DNA of 64,000 bases from Sarcophilus harrisii (GCF_902635505.1 NC_045428.1:217180301-217244300); one strand, 5' to 3'. Counted from the first letter of the stretch, positions 21,461 through 32,658 are shown. The notes: a model not told the origin generated them from the letters alone. Translations and numbers: made by a program.

Positions 21461-22243
21461 TGATGAGATTCTGAATGGTGTTTTGGACCAAGAAAAGTGA
21501 AAAAATTTCACTCCCAGTTTCTGGACACTACTTAACAAGTGTCCCAGTATTTGGCCCCTAAAATTTCAGCGTTGATCTGATAGAGTGGGGAATGATGAGA
21601 TCCTGAAAGCTGTTTTGGATCAAGAGAAATTAAAGAATTGATTCCCGAGGCAAGCAGGCAGAAGGCTTTGATATAGATCAGTTTAGCTTCATGGTACCAC
21701 CTTTAGGGAGGTGATGCTGTCTGAAATTCAAATTATGTCAAACTCCTGAGATCCACCCTCTGTAAAAATCCCAGTCAGATCCCTGAGATTAAAGTTTTCC
21801 TATAAAATCTACTTATGGACCATCTGCAGCTTTTCTTTGAATCAGTCCACCATGGCACTCTGCCTCATGATATCTTTCCCCTCCACCTTCCCCCATGCCA
21901 TGTGGCATCTCCCCTAACTCCACTGTGCTTCTCAACTCCACTTCTCTTCCTTCTAGCTAACTAACTCTTTCAGGGTGCTAAGTCCCTTTCAGGATTTGGT
22001 CTGATAGCTGAGGACATGCCCTGATCCCATGGGGTGCTCCCTTTCTACTGGGTAATTGTGAATTCCACTGAGGAACTTGTCTTTCATGTGCTCTCCCACC
22101 TCTACTTCATATTTACTGTTCCTGGTGTTTATTATATCCCTTCATTTTGTCTATAACCCCTTCCCCTAAACAAATCTACCTTTTGCCAAAGAGAATGGCT
22201 ATTGTGACATGACCAAGTCCCAACTTTTGATGCCTACCATCAT
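21461..22243 (+). mobile_element. ERV LTR (family D) with internal direct repeat
   Basis: 22080-22160 matches the reverse complement of 54530-54620 ('catatttactgttcctggtg', 'tttattatatcccttcattttgtctataacc'). A near repeat 'gatgagattctgaatggtgtttt' / 'gatgagatcctgaaagctgtttt' occurs at 21462 and 21594. A tataaa-like box lies at about 21800 ('ttcctataaaatc'). The 3' edge is approximate. Just beyond it, 'catttggtgccaaacccc' at about 22288-22306 looks like a primer-binding region of the TTGGTGCCGAAAC type. Broken and old. Confidence 0.6.
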
Positions 22244-22324
22244 CTGGTGTCTATATCACTTACATCATTTTCATCCTCAAACCACATCATTTGGTGCCAA
22301 ACCCCACAACATAGATCACATCAC

Positions 22325-22550
22325 ATGTGCCTGCACAATGCTAAACATTTTACAAATATAATCTCATTTTATTCTCACAATAATTCTGGGAGTTAGAGGC
22401 TATTTTAATTTCCATTTTACAATTGTAAAAACTGAGGCAGGCATAGGTTAAGTGATTTGCCATTGGCCATACAGCTAGTAAATGTTTATGGCTGGATTTG
22501 GACCCTAGTGTTCATGACTCCAATCCTATTACTCTAGTGCACTACTTACC
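22325..22550 (-). mobile_element. MIR-like SINE
   Basis: 'aaacattttacaaatataatctcattt', 'attctgggagttagaggc', 'ttccattttacaattgtaaaaactgaggc', 'aagtgatttgcc' and 'catacagctagtaaatg' in minus-strand MIR order. Confidence 0.85.
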
Positions 22551-22724
22551 TTTGGATTAGGAGAGGAGCAGTGGCAAAAGAACATTGTCCAATTGGTATA
22601 CTAGGCATTATCAAGTTCAAGGAGTTCTAGAATCCCTGGTATTTCTGAGCTTATAAACTACTATATCATCCAGGGATAGGTTGCATTAGACCTTCTGACA
22701 AAAAGGTGATGATCTCAAGTTGAA

Positions 22725-22815
22725 GAATAATTAATTACATGCATTTTCAGGTATAGGCATTGTGGAAATCTGTTTTGCTCAACTATATTTATTATAAGGG
22801 CTTAATATTTTACTT
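22725..22815 (+). mobile_element. Possible old L1 3'UTR fragment
   Basis: 'aggcattgtggaaatctgttttgctcaac' resembles the 'gccaatgtgggaatttgttttgc' 3'UTR of an older marsupial L1 group, as also seen near 36240. Short and diverged. Confidence 0.4.
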
Positions 22816-23169
22816 CTCCTAATCAGGAAGGACAAAGAGTTTAGGGATAGAATAGCAAAAAAAGCAAAAAAGAAAGAAGAAAGAAAATATCACTGAAGCA
22901 TTTGTTTTTAGTTCAGAGAAGAGAACAGAAGGAAGAACAGAAAGAAGCATCACTAAGCAGAAGAGCTTTGAAGGCTACAGATTTTTGGAGTAGAGTTTAC
23001 AGAGTCGAGACCTGCAGTTAAATATATTTTTAAAAATGAGATTTACTGATGGCTCTAGGGATATGGGTAGCAAAGATGACAGACAACCAAAGGTATCTGA
23101 CTACACACACACACACACGTCTATGTATGGCAGATTTCCTTAATGCTGACTCCATTGAAATTCTGGGGT

Positions 23170-23216
23170 AAGATTTTTTTTTTTTTTTTTTTTTTTGGTG
23201 GTGGTGGTGGTTGTTT
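23170..23216. repeat. Poly-T followed by (GGT)n
   Basis: About 23 T then about five ggt units. Apparent reading frames across it are low-complexity. Confidence 0.9.
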
Positions 23217-23574
23217 TTTAAAGTACAGTAAAAAAACCCCAAACAAACAAACAAAAAAACCCCCAAATCCTTCTAGGCTGAACTGTCCAGGCAAGGAAGG
23301 TCCTAACATCACATAGTACAGCCTTTAAAAATAAAAAACAAACAAACAAAAAAAAACAAAAGACAACAACAACAAAAAACAACCTTAGAAATTATCTAGT
23401 CTGGGGATGTACTGTTCAATGTCTAAAGGGTTGAAGGTAGGGTGGGGGGAAAACATGAAATGTATGCATGGCACACTTTTAAGTTTCATCTGTGCATATA
23501 TTTTCTTAAAACAACAAATCAAATACTGATTTGTAGCATTTGCCTAAATGCTCACTCAGAGAATTTGAACAATT

Positions 23575-23750
23575 GGCTCTCCTAAGCCTCATTCAGTTGA
23601 CTCTAGTATATCCCTGATCAAATTTCACTTATTTTATAAATGAGGAAATTGAGCCCTAGGGAAATTAAATGCCTTGCCCAAAGCTAAAAATAGACATTAA
23701 ATCAGCAGTGAGATTTGAACTCAATTCCTAAGCTACCAAGTCCAGTCTCA
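23575..23750 (-). mobile_element. MIR-like SINE
   Basis: 'ttcacttattttataaatgaggaaattgagccctaggg', 'aaatgccttgcccaaagc' and 'tgagatttgaactcaattcc' in minus-strand MIR order. Confidence 0.8.
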
Positions 23751-23820
23751 TTCTAGGAGACCACATAGGTTCTTTTGTACCAAGAATAGTTTCTGTTGGA
23801 AAAGAGAAAGTGTTTGCTGT

Positions 23821-23840
23821 TGGCACCCTCTGGTGGCCAA
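23821..23840 (-). promoter_or_regulatory. Candidate CTCF-binding site
   Basis: The minus strand reads ttggccaccagagggtgcca, close to the vertebrate CTCF core (CCACNAGRKGGC type, e.g. TGGCCACCAGGGGGCGCTA). It lies in locally GC-richer DNA (23810-23900) outside any repeat I recognised. Binding is inference only. Confidence 0.6.
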
Positions 23841-24124
23841 ATTGTATCAGAATGCAGAGTGGCTTCCCCCTCCCGGCCTCCTACCCTCACCTTGAAGAAA
23901 TCATTGAGAGAGAAGGATCTTATGATCTATCCATCTCAGTGACCAGTTGAGAATAGCAGCTATTGGTCTCAAGCCCAAAGAATCTGGAGAATTGCTTGGC
24001 CCATGGAGCTATGGGTAGAATTTCAGAATAAGAGGTTTAGGCTCAATTATAATCATTTGAGTTGTGCAGCAATGGAATGGACCACTTCAGGGAAGGAATG
24101 ATTTCTCTGTCCTTGCAGCACTTT

Positions 24125-24560
24125 GTTATTGTTATTTGTCCTTCGTTCAGGAAAAGAACAATGACATCCAGGAGGTGATATCATGACATGCAAACGAATT
24201 GGATTTAAGTGAGGGAGAACTGTGCAAGGTCCTTCAGAGCCTTCTGGATCCAGTGGCCAGATATAGATCAGGACAAATGAAGGTGGTGATTAAGGATAGG
24301 TAGTATTTGAGACAAGAATCTATTCTTGCACCTAGCTCCCTCCTTCCCAAATCTAAATAAATAAATTAATAAATCTGGGAAGTTTAAGACTCGGGGTTTC
24401 TGGCCAAAGAAGAAAAGATTGCTATTTACATTCAGTAAATTCAGTCTGAGTCAATCTGTACCCAAACAATGATTAAATGGGCTTACCCTGGGACCTATTG
24501 TTGGCCAGTCAAGTGCCAAAGAAGCCTGAGAGATGTGGGCTTAAAGTCATAGCCAAATAG
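24125..24560 (+). repeat. Unclassified interspersed repeat (copy 1)
   Basis: Collinear with 54971-55445: 'tttgtccttcgttcagg', 'gaggtgatatcatgacatgc', 'agtgagggagaactgtgcaag', 'ccagtggccagatatagatcagga', 'gctatttacattcagt' and 'cccaaacaatgattaaatggg'. It has no tRNA-like head and no coding frame. I recognise it as a recurrent marsupial repeat but cannot name the family. Confidence 0.65.
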
Positions 24561-24892
24561 CTCCATTTGGACCAGAATGGGCTTTTTCAAAGCCTGGTCA
24601 TCTAAAATTCAAAAAGTCATATATGAAAATTATATGTAACAAAAGAGTTGTTCCAGATTTTTGAAAAAAAAAAAAAAGATAATAGCAGCATAAAGAAGAG
24701 AAGAACATACCCCAACCCAAATATACCTGGTGAAGTGTAAGCAATCAATTATTTATTTTCCTTTGGAGAGAACATTGCACATGTCAGGGTATGATGTCCC
24801 ATAGGAGAAGAGAAGAAAGAAGAAAAATGTACTATACATTAGACAACAGAATTAGAACATTCCATGTAATAATTTACCTTTAGTCATTTTGT

Positions 24893-25257
24893 TGAGGTTC
24901 AAAAGGAGACCCCAAGAGGTTGGGGTCATAGGCAGGTGTTTTGAAATGTCTCAAAAGAATTTGCAGATTTGAACCCATTTCCAAGTCAAGGGAGCAAAGT
25001 TTATTTTAATTATAGTGCCAATTGAAGTGGGCTAAGTTCCAAAAGGATTTAGCAAAGAACCAGAAGCAAGGGGACAGATTTATCTAGTCCCTCATGTCAT
25101 TGATATGTTAATTTTATGATCCAAAGATAGAACTGAGGAGTGGTCTTTTTACTATTGTCTCAGGAATTTGGTTATCACTGACCAGCAGGTTTTGACTGTC
25201 TGCAATGTTTATAGGACCATCCTAAGGCCAGAAGACTTTAGAAGAATCTTTGACAGA
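24893..25257 (-). mobile_element. LTR (family A, copy 2), left part
   Basis: Starts TGAGGTTCAAAAGGAGACC and follows 54061-54495 through 'tctcaaaagaatttgcag', 'acccatttccaagtcaaggg', 'tttattttaattatagtgcc' and 'aggactgaggagtggtct'-like sequence. The expected right end ('ctagaggctgtacccca') is found only at about 26078-26094, so another element appears to separate the two pieces. Confidence 0.68.
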
Positions 25258-26045
25258 TTGTTAGAACAAAAGCACTCTAAAGTCAGAGTGAAGAAGGGAC
25301 CCTGAAACTCTCCTCGAAGGAGAAATTCTCCTTGAATCCAGTGTCTGTAGACACTGTCTACAATCCTGTAGGGACTCTGCTCAAGGACAAACAGCTTCAT
25401 TCTGTAACTTCGGTGGGACTGGTTGAGTTCAGAGTTGGAGAAACCAATCCCATTGAATTGGAGATTTCCTATTCAATTCCAACTTCACCCACCAGCCTCA
25501 TTGGGAGGGAGAGCAGGCCTCTTTTGTAGCCAAAGCTCCTATTGAAAAAGAGCCAATTTTAAACTCATTTTTTTGCAGAGGTTCTAACATGACATGCCAT
25601 GTCATGCTATTCTATGCCATGCTATGCCAAGGAACCCTCTGCCCACTGGAATAATATTCTCTTCCAGTGCTACCCTCTCTTTGCCCTCACCTATTTCCCT
25701 AACGAGACTTTATGCCTCTCTGTCAGGATTTTTTTACTAGAAACTTTACTTCCCAATGCCTATAATAAACCTCTTTTATCAATCTAGGTTTTCGGGTCTA
25801 TAAATTCCTTTACAGAGAATCTTTGTGCCACCAGAAGGAAGTCCCCAAAACTCCCTACCCTTGCGCCAAATCCCAAGGGTATGTAGGGGAGCCAAAACTC
25901 TTCATTTGGTTCCCTGAACCTGCCACTAGAACTTATCATTTAATTCCTTGACCACCAGGAACCTTAATCTCATTTTGGTTCCCTAAATCTAGACCTTATC
26001 ATTTGGTTCCCTGACAAAAGGGAACTCCAAAACCTAAACGTCATC
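25258..26045 (+). mobile_element. ERV LTR and leader-like sequence nested in an LTR
   Basis: Inserted between the two parts of the family A LTR. A polyadenylation-like 'cctataataaacctctttta' lies at about 25758-25778. Beyond it, four diverged copies of 'atttggttccctga' recur at about 25908, 25942, 25973 and 26000. The exact ends and family are unresolved; class I-like by appearance. Fossil, no internal genes. Confidence 0.45.
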
Positions 26046-26139
26046 AAGAGAACCTCATCACTCCTATATTTTCCCTAGAGGCTGTACCCCACCATTTTCA
26101 TCTCAAATTTAGTAATACTTCTAATTTTCCTTTGTGTTT

Positions 26140-26465
26140 ATGCCAGGTAGAATGGTATAATGGCTAGAGAATTCAGACTCACAGTTAGGAAGACCTTAGT
26201 TCAAGTCCTGCTTCTGAAACATATCTACCTGGATGTAATTTAAATTAGTTCATTCTATTAGGCTGCACCCTGCTAAGCCTGCAGTTAGGAAGACTTAACT
26301 TCCTATTAAATTTTCCCCTCAGACACTTACCAATTGTATGATCAGTTTCCTCATCTACAAAATGATTTGGAGGAGATTTGGCCAATCATTCCAATATCTT
26401 TGCCAACAACAACAACAAAAACAAACCCAAATGAAGTCACAGTCAGGAATAATTGAACATTATTT
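26140..26465 (+). mobile_element. Marsupial SINE with internal duplication or insertion
   Basis: 'gccaggtagaatggtataat', 'cagttaggaagaccttagttcaag', then about 75 bp of extra sequence including a second 'cagttaggaagac', then 'cctcagacacttaccaattg', 'tttcctcatctacaaaatga' and 'gaagtcacagtcagg'. Confidence 0.75.
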
Positions 26466-27589
26466 ATAATTTTTTCTCAGAAAAATACAAGCTACTATCT
26501 AACTTTACTATAAATTACAATCAAAAGATTTGTTAAACAGTGGGAAAAATCCCAAACTGAAAATAAATTTTATATCATACCTTAAAATATCAACTTGAGA
26601 TTAAAATAGAAAGGGAAAAACTTCCAACTTTTGAAATGACTGCGCCAAAGACAAGTAAATTCACTAATGGATTGATTTGGTTTGGTTTTGTTCTGTTCTG
26701 TTTTGTTTTTCATCTCTGAATTAACATTTTCTCTTTAAGAGGCCAGACTATTTAGGCCTCCTCATCCTCAATGTCACTCTGTTTTAGGAAGATGTTTCTT
26801 TCTTGTTCTCTCTTTACCTTTAGTTACACTAGTATCCCCAACTTATTTAGTCTGTATAGACCTGACTCTGAAAGAAAAACAAAACAAAACAAAACAAAAA
26901 AACCAGACTCTGGAAAGCTCAGCCATATGGGAGCCTTACATAGCTAACATTAGACCAATCTCCCATCTCAATTCAAATGTATATTCACTTATCCTTTTTT
27001 CCAAGAAGAGGCTGGGAGTCCATTTATCAGGATACAGCAGAGAAGATTGTTGTTTGCATATAGTTTAGACCAGGTGGCTTCTGAGAGCCCATCCAAATAC
27101 ATGATTGTCCAGTTTTGTGACTGAATTTAGGAAGAGCCAGATGTTTCTAGAACTATACCTGTTATAAACTAGTTAACCTATTCATATTCAATAAAATACT
27201 TTAGAGAGGCAAAGTAATTTCCTTGTATCACAGGATTTGGTGTTTAAGGATACAAGGTGGGATAGCTCAGTCAGCCAGGCTAGCATAATAACTCTGAGAA
27301 GCCAGAGTGACTGGGAATTAAGACCCAGGGGAATTTTGGGGACTCTGCTTTAAGGTAACCAAGATAAACTAGAACCTAATCCCTATTCTTTCTCCAGAGA
27401 CTAAGGGGGTACTGGAAAGAAGAGAAATTATGACTCCCATATATTGGGGGGAGTATGTAAATTTATACAAATTTCACTGTTGCATGTGGGTTCTTGTCTG
27501 GGATAAAACTTTTTTTTTAATTTTTTTTTTTTTTTTTTGCTTTTGTGGGTACCAGCTAAGGGAGATTTTTTTGCCCAAGTTTCTTGCCT
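26466..27589. other. No recognised feature
   Basis: No gene or repeat was recognised, apart from an (AAAAC)n stretch at about 26875-26900 and a poly-T at 27509-27538. Confidence 0.45.
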
Positions 27590-29425
27590 CCTCCCTGCTC
27601 CAACTTAATACTATTCTCCTCCAATTATATGTAATGATAGTTTTTAGTAGTTACTCTTATAAATTTTTCTTTCAATTTTTTTCTCTCTCCTTCCCTCCCT
27701 ATATTATATTATTCATATGGAAATATGTTTAATATGATATAATTTCCATATGAATCATGTTTTGAAAGAATTAGAACAAAAAGGAAAAATCATGAGAAAG
27801 AAAAAAAAAGTGAACCCAGTATGCTTTGATTTGCATTCGGACTCCATAATTCTTTATTGGGATTGTGGCTAGTATCTCCCATCATGAATTTTTTGGAATT
27901 GATCTTATTGTATCATTGAGAAGAGCAAAGTCTATCAAAGTTGATCATTCACATAATTTTGTTGTTACTGTATACAATATTCTCCTGATTTTGCTTACTT
28001 CACTCAGCATTAGATCATGTCTTTCCAGGTTTTTCTGAAATCTGCCTGCTCATCATTTCTAATAGAACAATAATATTCCATTACATTCAAATACCACAAT
28101 TCATTCAACCATTTCCTAATTGCTGGGCATCCCTTCAATTTCCAACTCTTTGCCCAAAAAGCTGCTATAAGTATTTTTATACGTGTAAGTCCTTTCCCCT
28201 TTTGTATGATCTCTTTAGAAGACCTAGTATGGGTGTTGCTGGAGTATGCATAATTTTTATAGCCTTTGGGTATGGTTCCAAATTGCTCTCCAGAAAGAAC
28301 ATTTCACAACCCCATCAACAATGCATTAGTCTTCCAATTTCCCCACATCCTCTTCAACATTTATAATTCTCCTTTAGTATCATATAAGCCTATCTGATAG
28401 ATATGAGATAGCACCTCAGAGTTGTTTTAATTTGCATTTCTCTAATCAATATTGATTTAGAGCATTTTTTCATATAGAAAACTTAAATAATTTTTTTTAA
28501 AATTAAGGCTTTTTATTTACAAAACATAAACATGGGTAATTTTTCAACATTGACCCTTGCAAAATCTTCTGTTCCAAATTATCCTCTTCTTCTCCCCACC
28601 CCTTCCTCTAGATGGCAGGTAGTCTAATACATGTTAAATATGTTAAAATATATCTTAAATCCAATATATATATATATATATACACAATTATCTTGCTGCA
28701 CAAGAAAAATAGGATCAAGAAGGAAAAAAAAAAACTGGGAAAGAAAACAAAATGCAAGCAAACAATAGAAAGAGTGAAAATGCTATGTTGTGGGCCACAC
28801 TCAGCCACTGAGGTCCTCTCTTTGAGTGTAGATGGCTCTCTTCATCACTGAACAATTGGAATTGGTCTCAATTATCTCGTTGATGAAGAGAGCCATGTCC
28901 ATTAGAATTGATCATTGCATTGTTGTTGCTGTGTATAACGATCTGCTCATTTCACTTAGCATCAGTTCATGTAAGTCTCTCCAGGCCTCTCTGAAATCAT
29001 CCTGCTAGTCATTTCTTACAAAACAACATTCATATACCATAATTTGTTCAGCCATTCTCCAATTGATGGGCATGTATTCAGTTTCCAGTTTCTTGCCACT
29101 ACAAAAAGGACTGCCACAAACATTTGGTCCCTTTCCCTCCTTTAAGATCTCTTTGGGATATAAGCCCAGTAGAAACACTGCTGGGTCAAAAAGTATGCAC
29201 AGTTTGATAACTTTTTGAGCATAGTTCCAAATGCTCTCCAGAATGGGTGGATTCACAGTTCCACCAACAATGTATCTATCTGTGTCCCAGGAAAACTTTA
29301 ATTTCTTCATCTAAAAACGTTTCATATCCTTTGTCCATTTACCATTTGGGGAATAATTTGTATTCTTATAAATTTGAATCAATTCTCTCTATAGTTTAGA
29401 AATGAGGCCTTTATCCACTCTTGCC
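27590..29425 (-). mobile_element. Old L1, split by a younger L1
   Basis: 27590-28484 and 29291-29425 are consecutive parts of one diverged L1 on the minus strand: 3'UTR ('tgatttgcattcggactcc'), ORF2 tail region (27990-28250), 'cagagttgttttaatttgcatttc' at 28415, then 'taatttcttcatctaaaa' and 'aatgaggcctttatcc' after the insertion. Confidence 0.85.
28485..29290 (-). mobile_element. Younger L1 nested in the older L1
   Basis: 806 bp of a later L1 group flanked by the short direct repeat gaaaactt (28477-28484 and 29291-29298). The minus strand of 29310-29005 contains KLCILFDPAVFLLGLYPKEI and a MAEQIMVYECCFVRND tail. 5'-truncated and coding-dead. Confidence 0.88.
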
Positions 29426-29814
29426 TTTTGATTTTAGATAATGCTGGACTGTAAAATCCTGGAGAAATTTGAAAAAAAATCTTATGTAAATATTCTTTTA
29501 AAAATATTTTAAAATTTTAATAATATGTGCCTGGATTCTATTTATTGGCAGACATAGACTAGCCATGTCTATGATTATTAAGCATTTGTAGCTTACCACT
29601 GAGAGAGAAGTGAATGAAAAAATAATTTTTGAACAAATACCAATATTAGTACAAGGAACTGACTGAGATCATTACTCAGATAGAGGAGCTAGGCATAGAA
29701 GGAGATGAATCCAAGCAAATTTGAATCATCCTGGAGGGTCCAAGATAAGTGCACTACTCAAGATCTGGTAATGTAGGGACCAGAAAAGCTAGCTTTGTAG
29801 AGAAGGAAACTAAG

Positions 29815-30055
29815 TGATACATTAGATAAAGCAACAGACCTGGATTCAGGATATCTGAGCTCAAAACTGGCCTTAGAAACTTACTAGATATGAGCCCATC
29901 AGCAAATCACTTTACTCTGTTTGCTTCAGTTACCCCATCTGTTAAATGGGGATAATTATAGCTATCCCACCCATCTCCCACCTCCCAGTGTTGTTATAAA
30001 GATAAAATAGAATAATAATTGTCAAGCACTTAGCAGAGAACCTGACATATTTTTT
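29815..30055 (+). mobile_element. MIR-like SINE, full length
   Basis: 'cagacctggattcaggatatctgagctc', 'cttactagatatgagccc', 'aaatcactttactctgtttgc', 'catctgttaaatggggataa', 'gtgttgttataaagataaa' and 'aagcacttagcagagaacc' in the order of a mammalian MIR/MON1 element. Confidence 0.88.
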
Positions 30056-30308
30056 CAGTTGGGTTCAATCTATCTAGTTTATCATGATCTCATTTTGGGT
30101 TTTCTTAGCAAAGATACTGGAATGTTTCGCTACTGACTTCTCCAGCTCATTTTATAGATGGGTAAATTGAGACAAACAGGGTTAAATGACTTGCCCAAAG
30201 TCATAAACCTAGTAAGGGTCTGAGACTAGATTGAACTTTTGAAGATGAGTCTTCCTGACTCCAAGCTTAGCCCTAGCCACTAGGCTAGTACCACTTAGGT
30301 GCCCTTAT
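30056..30308 (-). mobile_element. Marsupial SINE, near full length
   Basis: 'ttcagttgggttcaatctatc', 'ttttcttagcaaagatactgg', 'atagatgggtaaattgaga', 'aaatgacttgcccaaagtca' and 'gtcttcctgactccaagc' on the minus strand, joined end to end with the MIR-like SINE to its left. Confidence 0.85.
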
Positions 30309-30574
30309 CTGGGATATAGTTACCATCATATAGATGGTAATTATTATTATTATCATTATTATTAGGTGGTGGTCTCTATGGTTGCTGGGCCAGTAGCCAA
30401 AAGCAGTTAAGAAAAGTATCAGAGCACATCTACTCAGAAATAGGTCAGGGGGAAAAATGGATACTGTAGCAAGAAAGAATCTGTTAGGAAGTTAGTTTGA
30501 AGTCCAGAGAGGAAAACAGCAGACAAAAGATGGAGACAGTGAAGGACTAGAATTTCTTGAAGTTCCCGTTTTGG

Positions 30575-30765
30575 GTTAGACACTATGCTAAATGCTTTAC
30601 AATTCTTATCTCATCTGATCATCACAGTAACCATGGGAGGTAGATGCCATTATTATCTCCGTTTTATAGATAAGAAAACTGACACTGAGAGGATTTTAGT
30701 GATAGATCATAGAACCCTGAAGTAATATTTAAACTCAAGTCTTCCAAGATTGCTCCTGTTATTTC
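30575..30765 (-). mobile_element. MIR-like SINE
   Basis: 'ctaaatgctttacaattctt', 'gggaggtagatgccattattatctccg' and 'ttttatagataagaaaactgac' mark a minus-strand MIR. Confidence 0.8.
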
Positions 30766-30917
30766 ATGTTTTTAGAGACTCCCAAGAAAATAAACTTTTT
30801 CTGCCAATCTAGGTCAGTCAGTACAGTTTATAGAATTTGGTATCTCAGAGAGGAGCTTTGGACTGTGTGACTTGTTCGATGTTCACATGATCAGTCAGGG
30901 TCAGAGAGGGAAGATTT

Positions 30918-31374
30918 TGTTCTGCCTCAGTTTCCTTGAATTGTTCTCCCTAGTGGCAACCCCCTTTCCTGGCCATTAGGACTGAGATAATTAGGGCTGG
31001 GAGTCCTGACCACTAGCATTCCAAAGAGTCATAAAATGCATATGGTTTATCTCAAGATAGGTGGGCATCTCTTCTATTTCAGACATCCTGGCTCCTAGCC
31101 TTCCAGCTTATCAGAATTTATGATCCTTCCTTACTACCAATCTGTCAGAACTGAATTTATGGTCCTGTCCTGTAAGTTCCCACTCACCAGTGCTCTACCC
31201 CTACCTTGCCTTTGTGTCCCTTATTGCTGAAGCCTTTAACAATCTGTCTAATCCCTTGCTCCCTGATAGATACTTTGAAACAATAGTCTAATCCAGTCGA
31301 CTAGTCAAACTCTACATAATAAAATATTAAAAAATCTCTAATCTCTATCTTTCCTCAGTTTCTCCAGCATTACA
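30918..31374 (+). mobile_element. Solo LTR, 4-bp target duplication (family B, copy 3)
   Basis: TGTTCTGCCTCAG to CCAGCATTACA, flanked by attt at 30914-30917 and 31375-31378. The end ('aaatctctaatctctatc', 'cctcagtttctccagcattaca') matches 18007-18533. Its last 24 bp plus the adjoining unique sequence recur in reverse at 31963-32051, so the local rearrangement there is later than this insertion. Confidence 0.88.
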
Positions 31375-31440
31375 ATTTAAAGCTAATCCTTCCTGTCTTC
31401 ATGGCCAGCTTTCCTTCTATTACTCTACACTACCCAGGCC
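31351..31440 (+). repeat. Source of an inverted local copy
   Basis: The 90 bp covering the last 24 bp of the solo LTR and the following unique sequence ('agctaatccttcctgtcttc', 'ttctattactctacactaccc') reappear reverse-complemented at 31963-32051 with only a few differences. Confidence 0.92.
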
Positions 31441-31710
31441 ATGATCAGGTTCTTTAAGTGTGAATAAATAATTCAGGAAGATTATTTGAGCCAGAAGGTC
31501 CACACCAGAAGAGGTGATCACTAGCATTTGGAAGGTAAACCAAAAGGAGAATTCAAGTTAAGCTTGTGAGATTAAGCTTAAAAGTGCTTGTTTCAGTGAT
31601 ATACCCAAATAAATGAATACAACTATCAATGAATATAATTGTTAATGTGATATTAATGAATATAATTTTAATGGGAAATGTATGTAGGAGGCATAGGAAA
31701 TTTAGAGTAT

Positions 31711-31818
31711 TGCCACAGGGGGTGGCAAAACCTACATTGTTAGTAGTAATGAAATAAGTGAGTGCAATACCACTGTTGAGCAGAAGAGGCTCTTTTATTC
31801 CAAACATTAACTAAGTGA
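31711..31818 (+). repeat. Local direct duplication, unit 1 (partner 32841-32949)
   Basis: 'tgccacagggggtggcaaaac' through 'ccaaacattaactaagtgat' is repeated at 32841-32949 with about six differences. It is not a recognised repeat family. Confidence 0.9.
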
Positions 31819-31860
31819 TCCTGTCAAGTATTTTTGTAAAGTGTTTTCCAAACTTTTTTT

Positions 31861-31962
31861 TCTTCCCTTACAGACACAACATTACTCTTTGTCTGGAAAA
31901 ATGGGGCCAACTAAGAGAAAAATGGGCATTTAATTAAAAATGTAAATTTATGGCACGATAAG
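31861..31962 (+). repeat. 102-bp direct duplication, unit 1
   Basis: Identical to 32061-32162 apart from two C/T differences. The period is exactly 200 bp. Unit 1 ends where the inverted copy begins. Confidence 0.96.
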
Positions 31963-32051
31963 GGCTGGGTAGTGTAGAGTAATAGAAGGAAAGCTGGCCT
32001 TGAAGACAGGAAGGGCTAGCTTTAAATTGTAATGCTGGAGAAACTGAGGAA
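31963..32051 (-). repeat. Inverted copy of 31351-31440
   Basis: 'ggctgggtagtgtagagtaa' through 'taatgctggagaaactgagg' is the reverse complement of 31351-31440. It sits between the two units of the 102-bp direct duplication. Confidence 0.93.
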
Positions 32052-32060
32052 ATTTATGTG

Positions 32061-32162
32061 TCTTCCCTTACAGACACAACATTACTTTTTGTCTGGAAAA
32101 ATGGGGCCAACTAAGAGAAAAATGGGCATTTAATTAAAAATGTAAATTTATGGCATGATAAG
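32061..32162 (+). repeat. 102-bp direct duplication, unit 2
   Basis: Second copy of 31861-31962, about 98 percent identical. Confidence 0.96.
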
Positions 32163-32580
32163 TATATTTATAATCCCACCTAGTACCCACTAGTATGTTA
32201 TAGATTATATAGTTATATTTACTTAGCTTTATCATGTATGTACATATATTAATTATCTATATATGTGTCTATGCATGTGTGTATGTATGCATGTATCTAT
32301 ACATACCTACATATTACCAAGAGTATTCAAACAAACATACTATAGTATTTCAAAGGGAGGCAGGGTTTGAATGCATTTCTATTCTCTAAATCAAAAACTA
32401 TAAAAATGTTCAAATGAGCATTATAGATCTTAGTGGAATTATTACATAAATGGATTTCTCTCCATTCCTAGTGCTACCATTCACAATAATCCAAGTCATC
32501 TTTACCTCATACTTTGTAAGATGGCCTTACAAAGATAGGAATTAATACAGTTGAATTCTTCATTAGGAACTTCCCACACG

Positions 32581-32658
32581 GATGTAGGTTGGCAAAAATA
32601 AGATATAAACTTCAGACATCCTCTCTTTGTTTTCTTCTTTCTTGAAAGTACTTGCTGA
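32581..32658 (+). repeat. Local copy of 34474-34552
   Basis: 'gatgtaggttggcaaaaata' through 'gaaagtacttgctgatg' is about 93 percent like 34474-34552 in the same orientation, inserted between segments that pair with 2690-2990 and 3220-3360 of the left arm. Confidence 0.85.

Noticed and set aside
25587-25635. Palindromic catgacatgccatgtcatg, p53-site-like
   Set aside because: The half-sites deviate from RRRCWWGYYY and spacing is poor. It looks like a short catg-rich simple repeat inside LTR-derived DNA.
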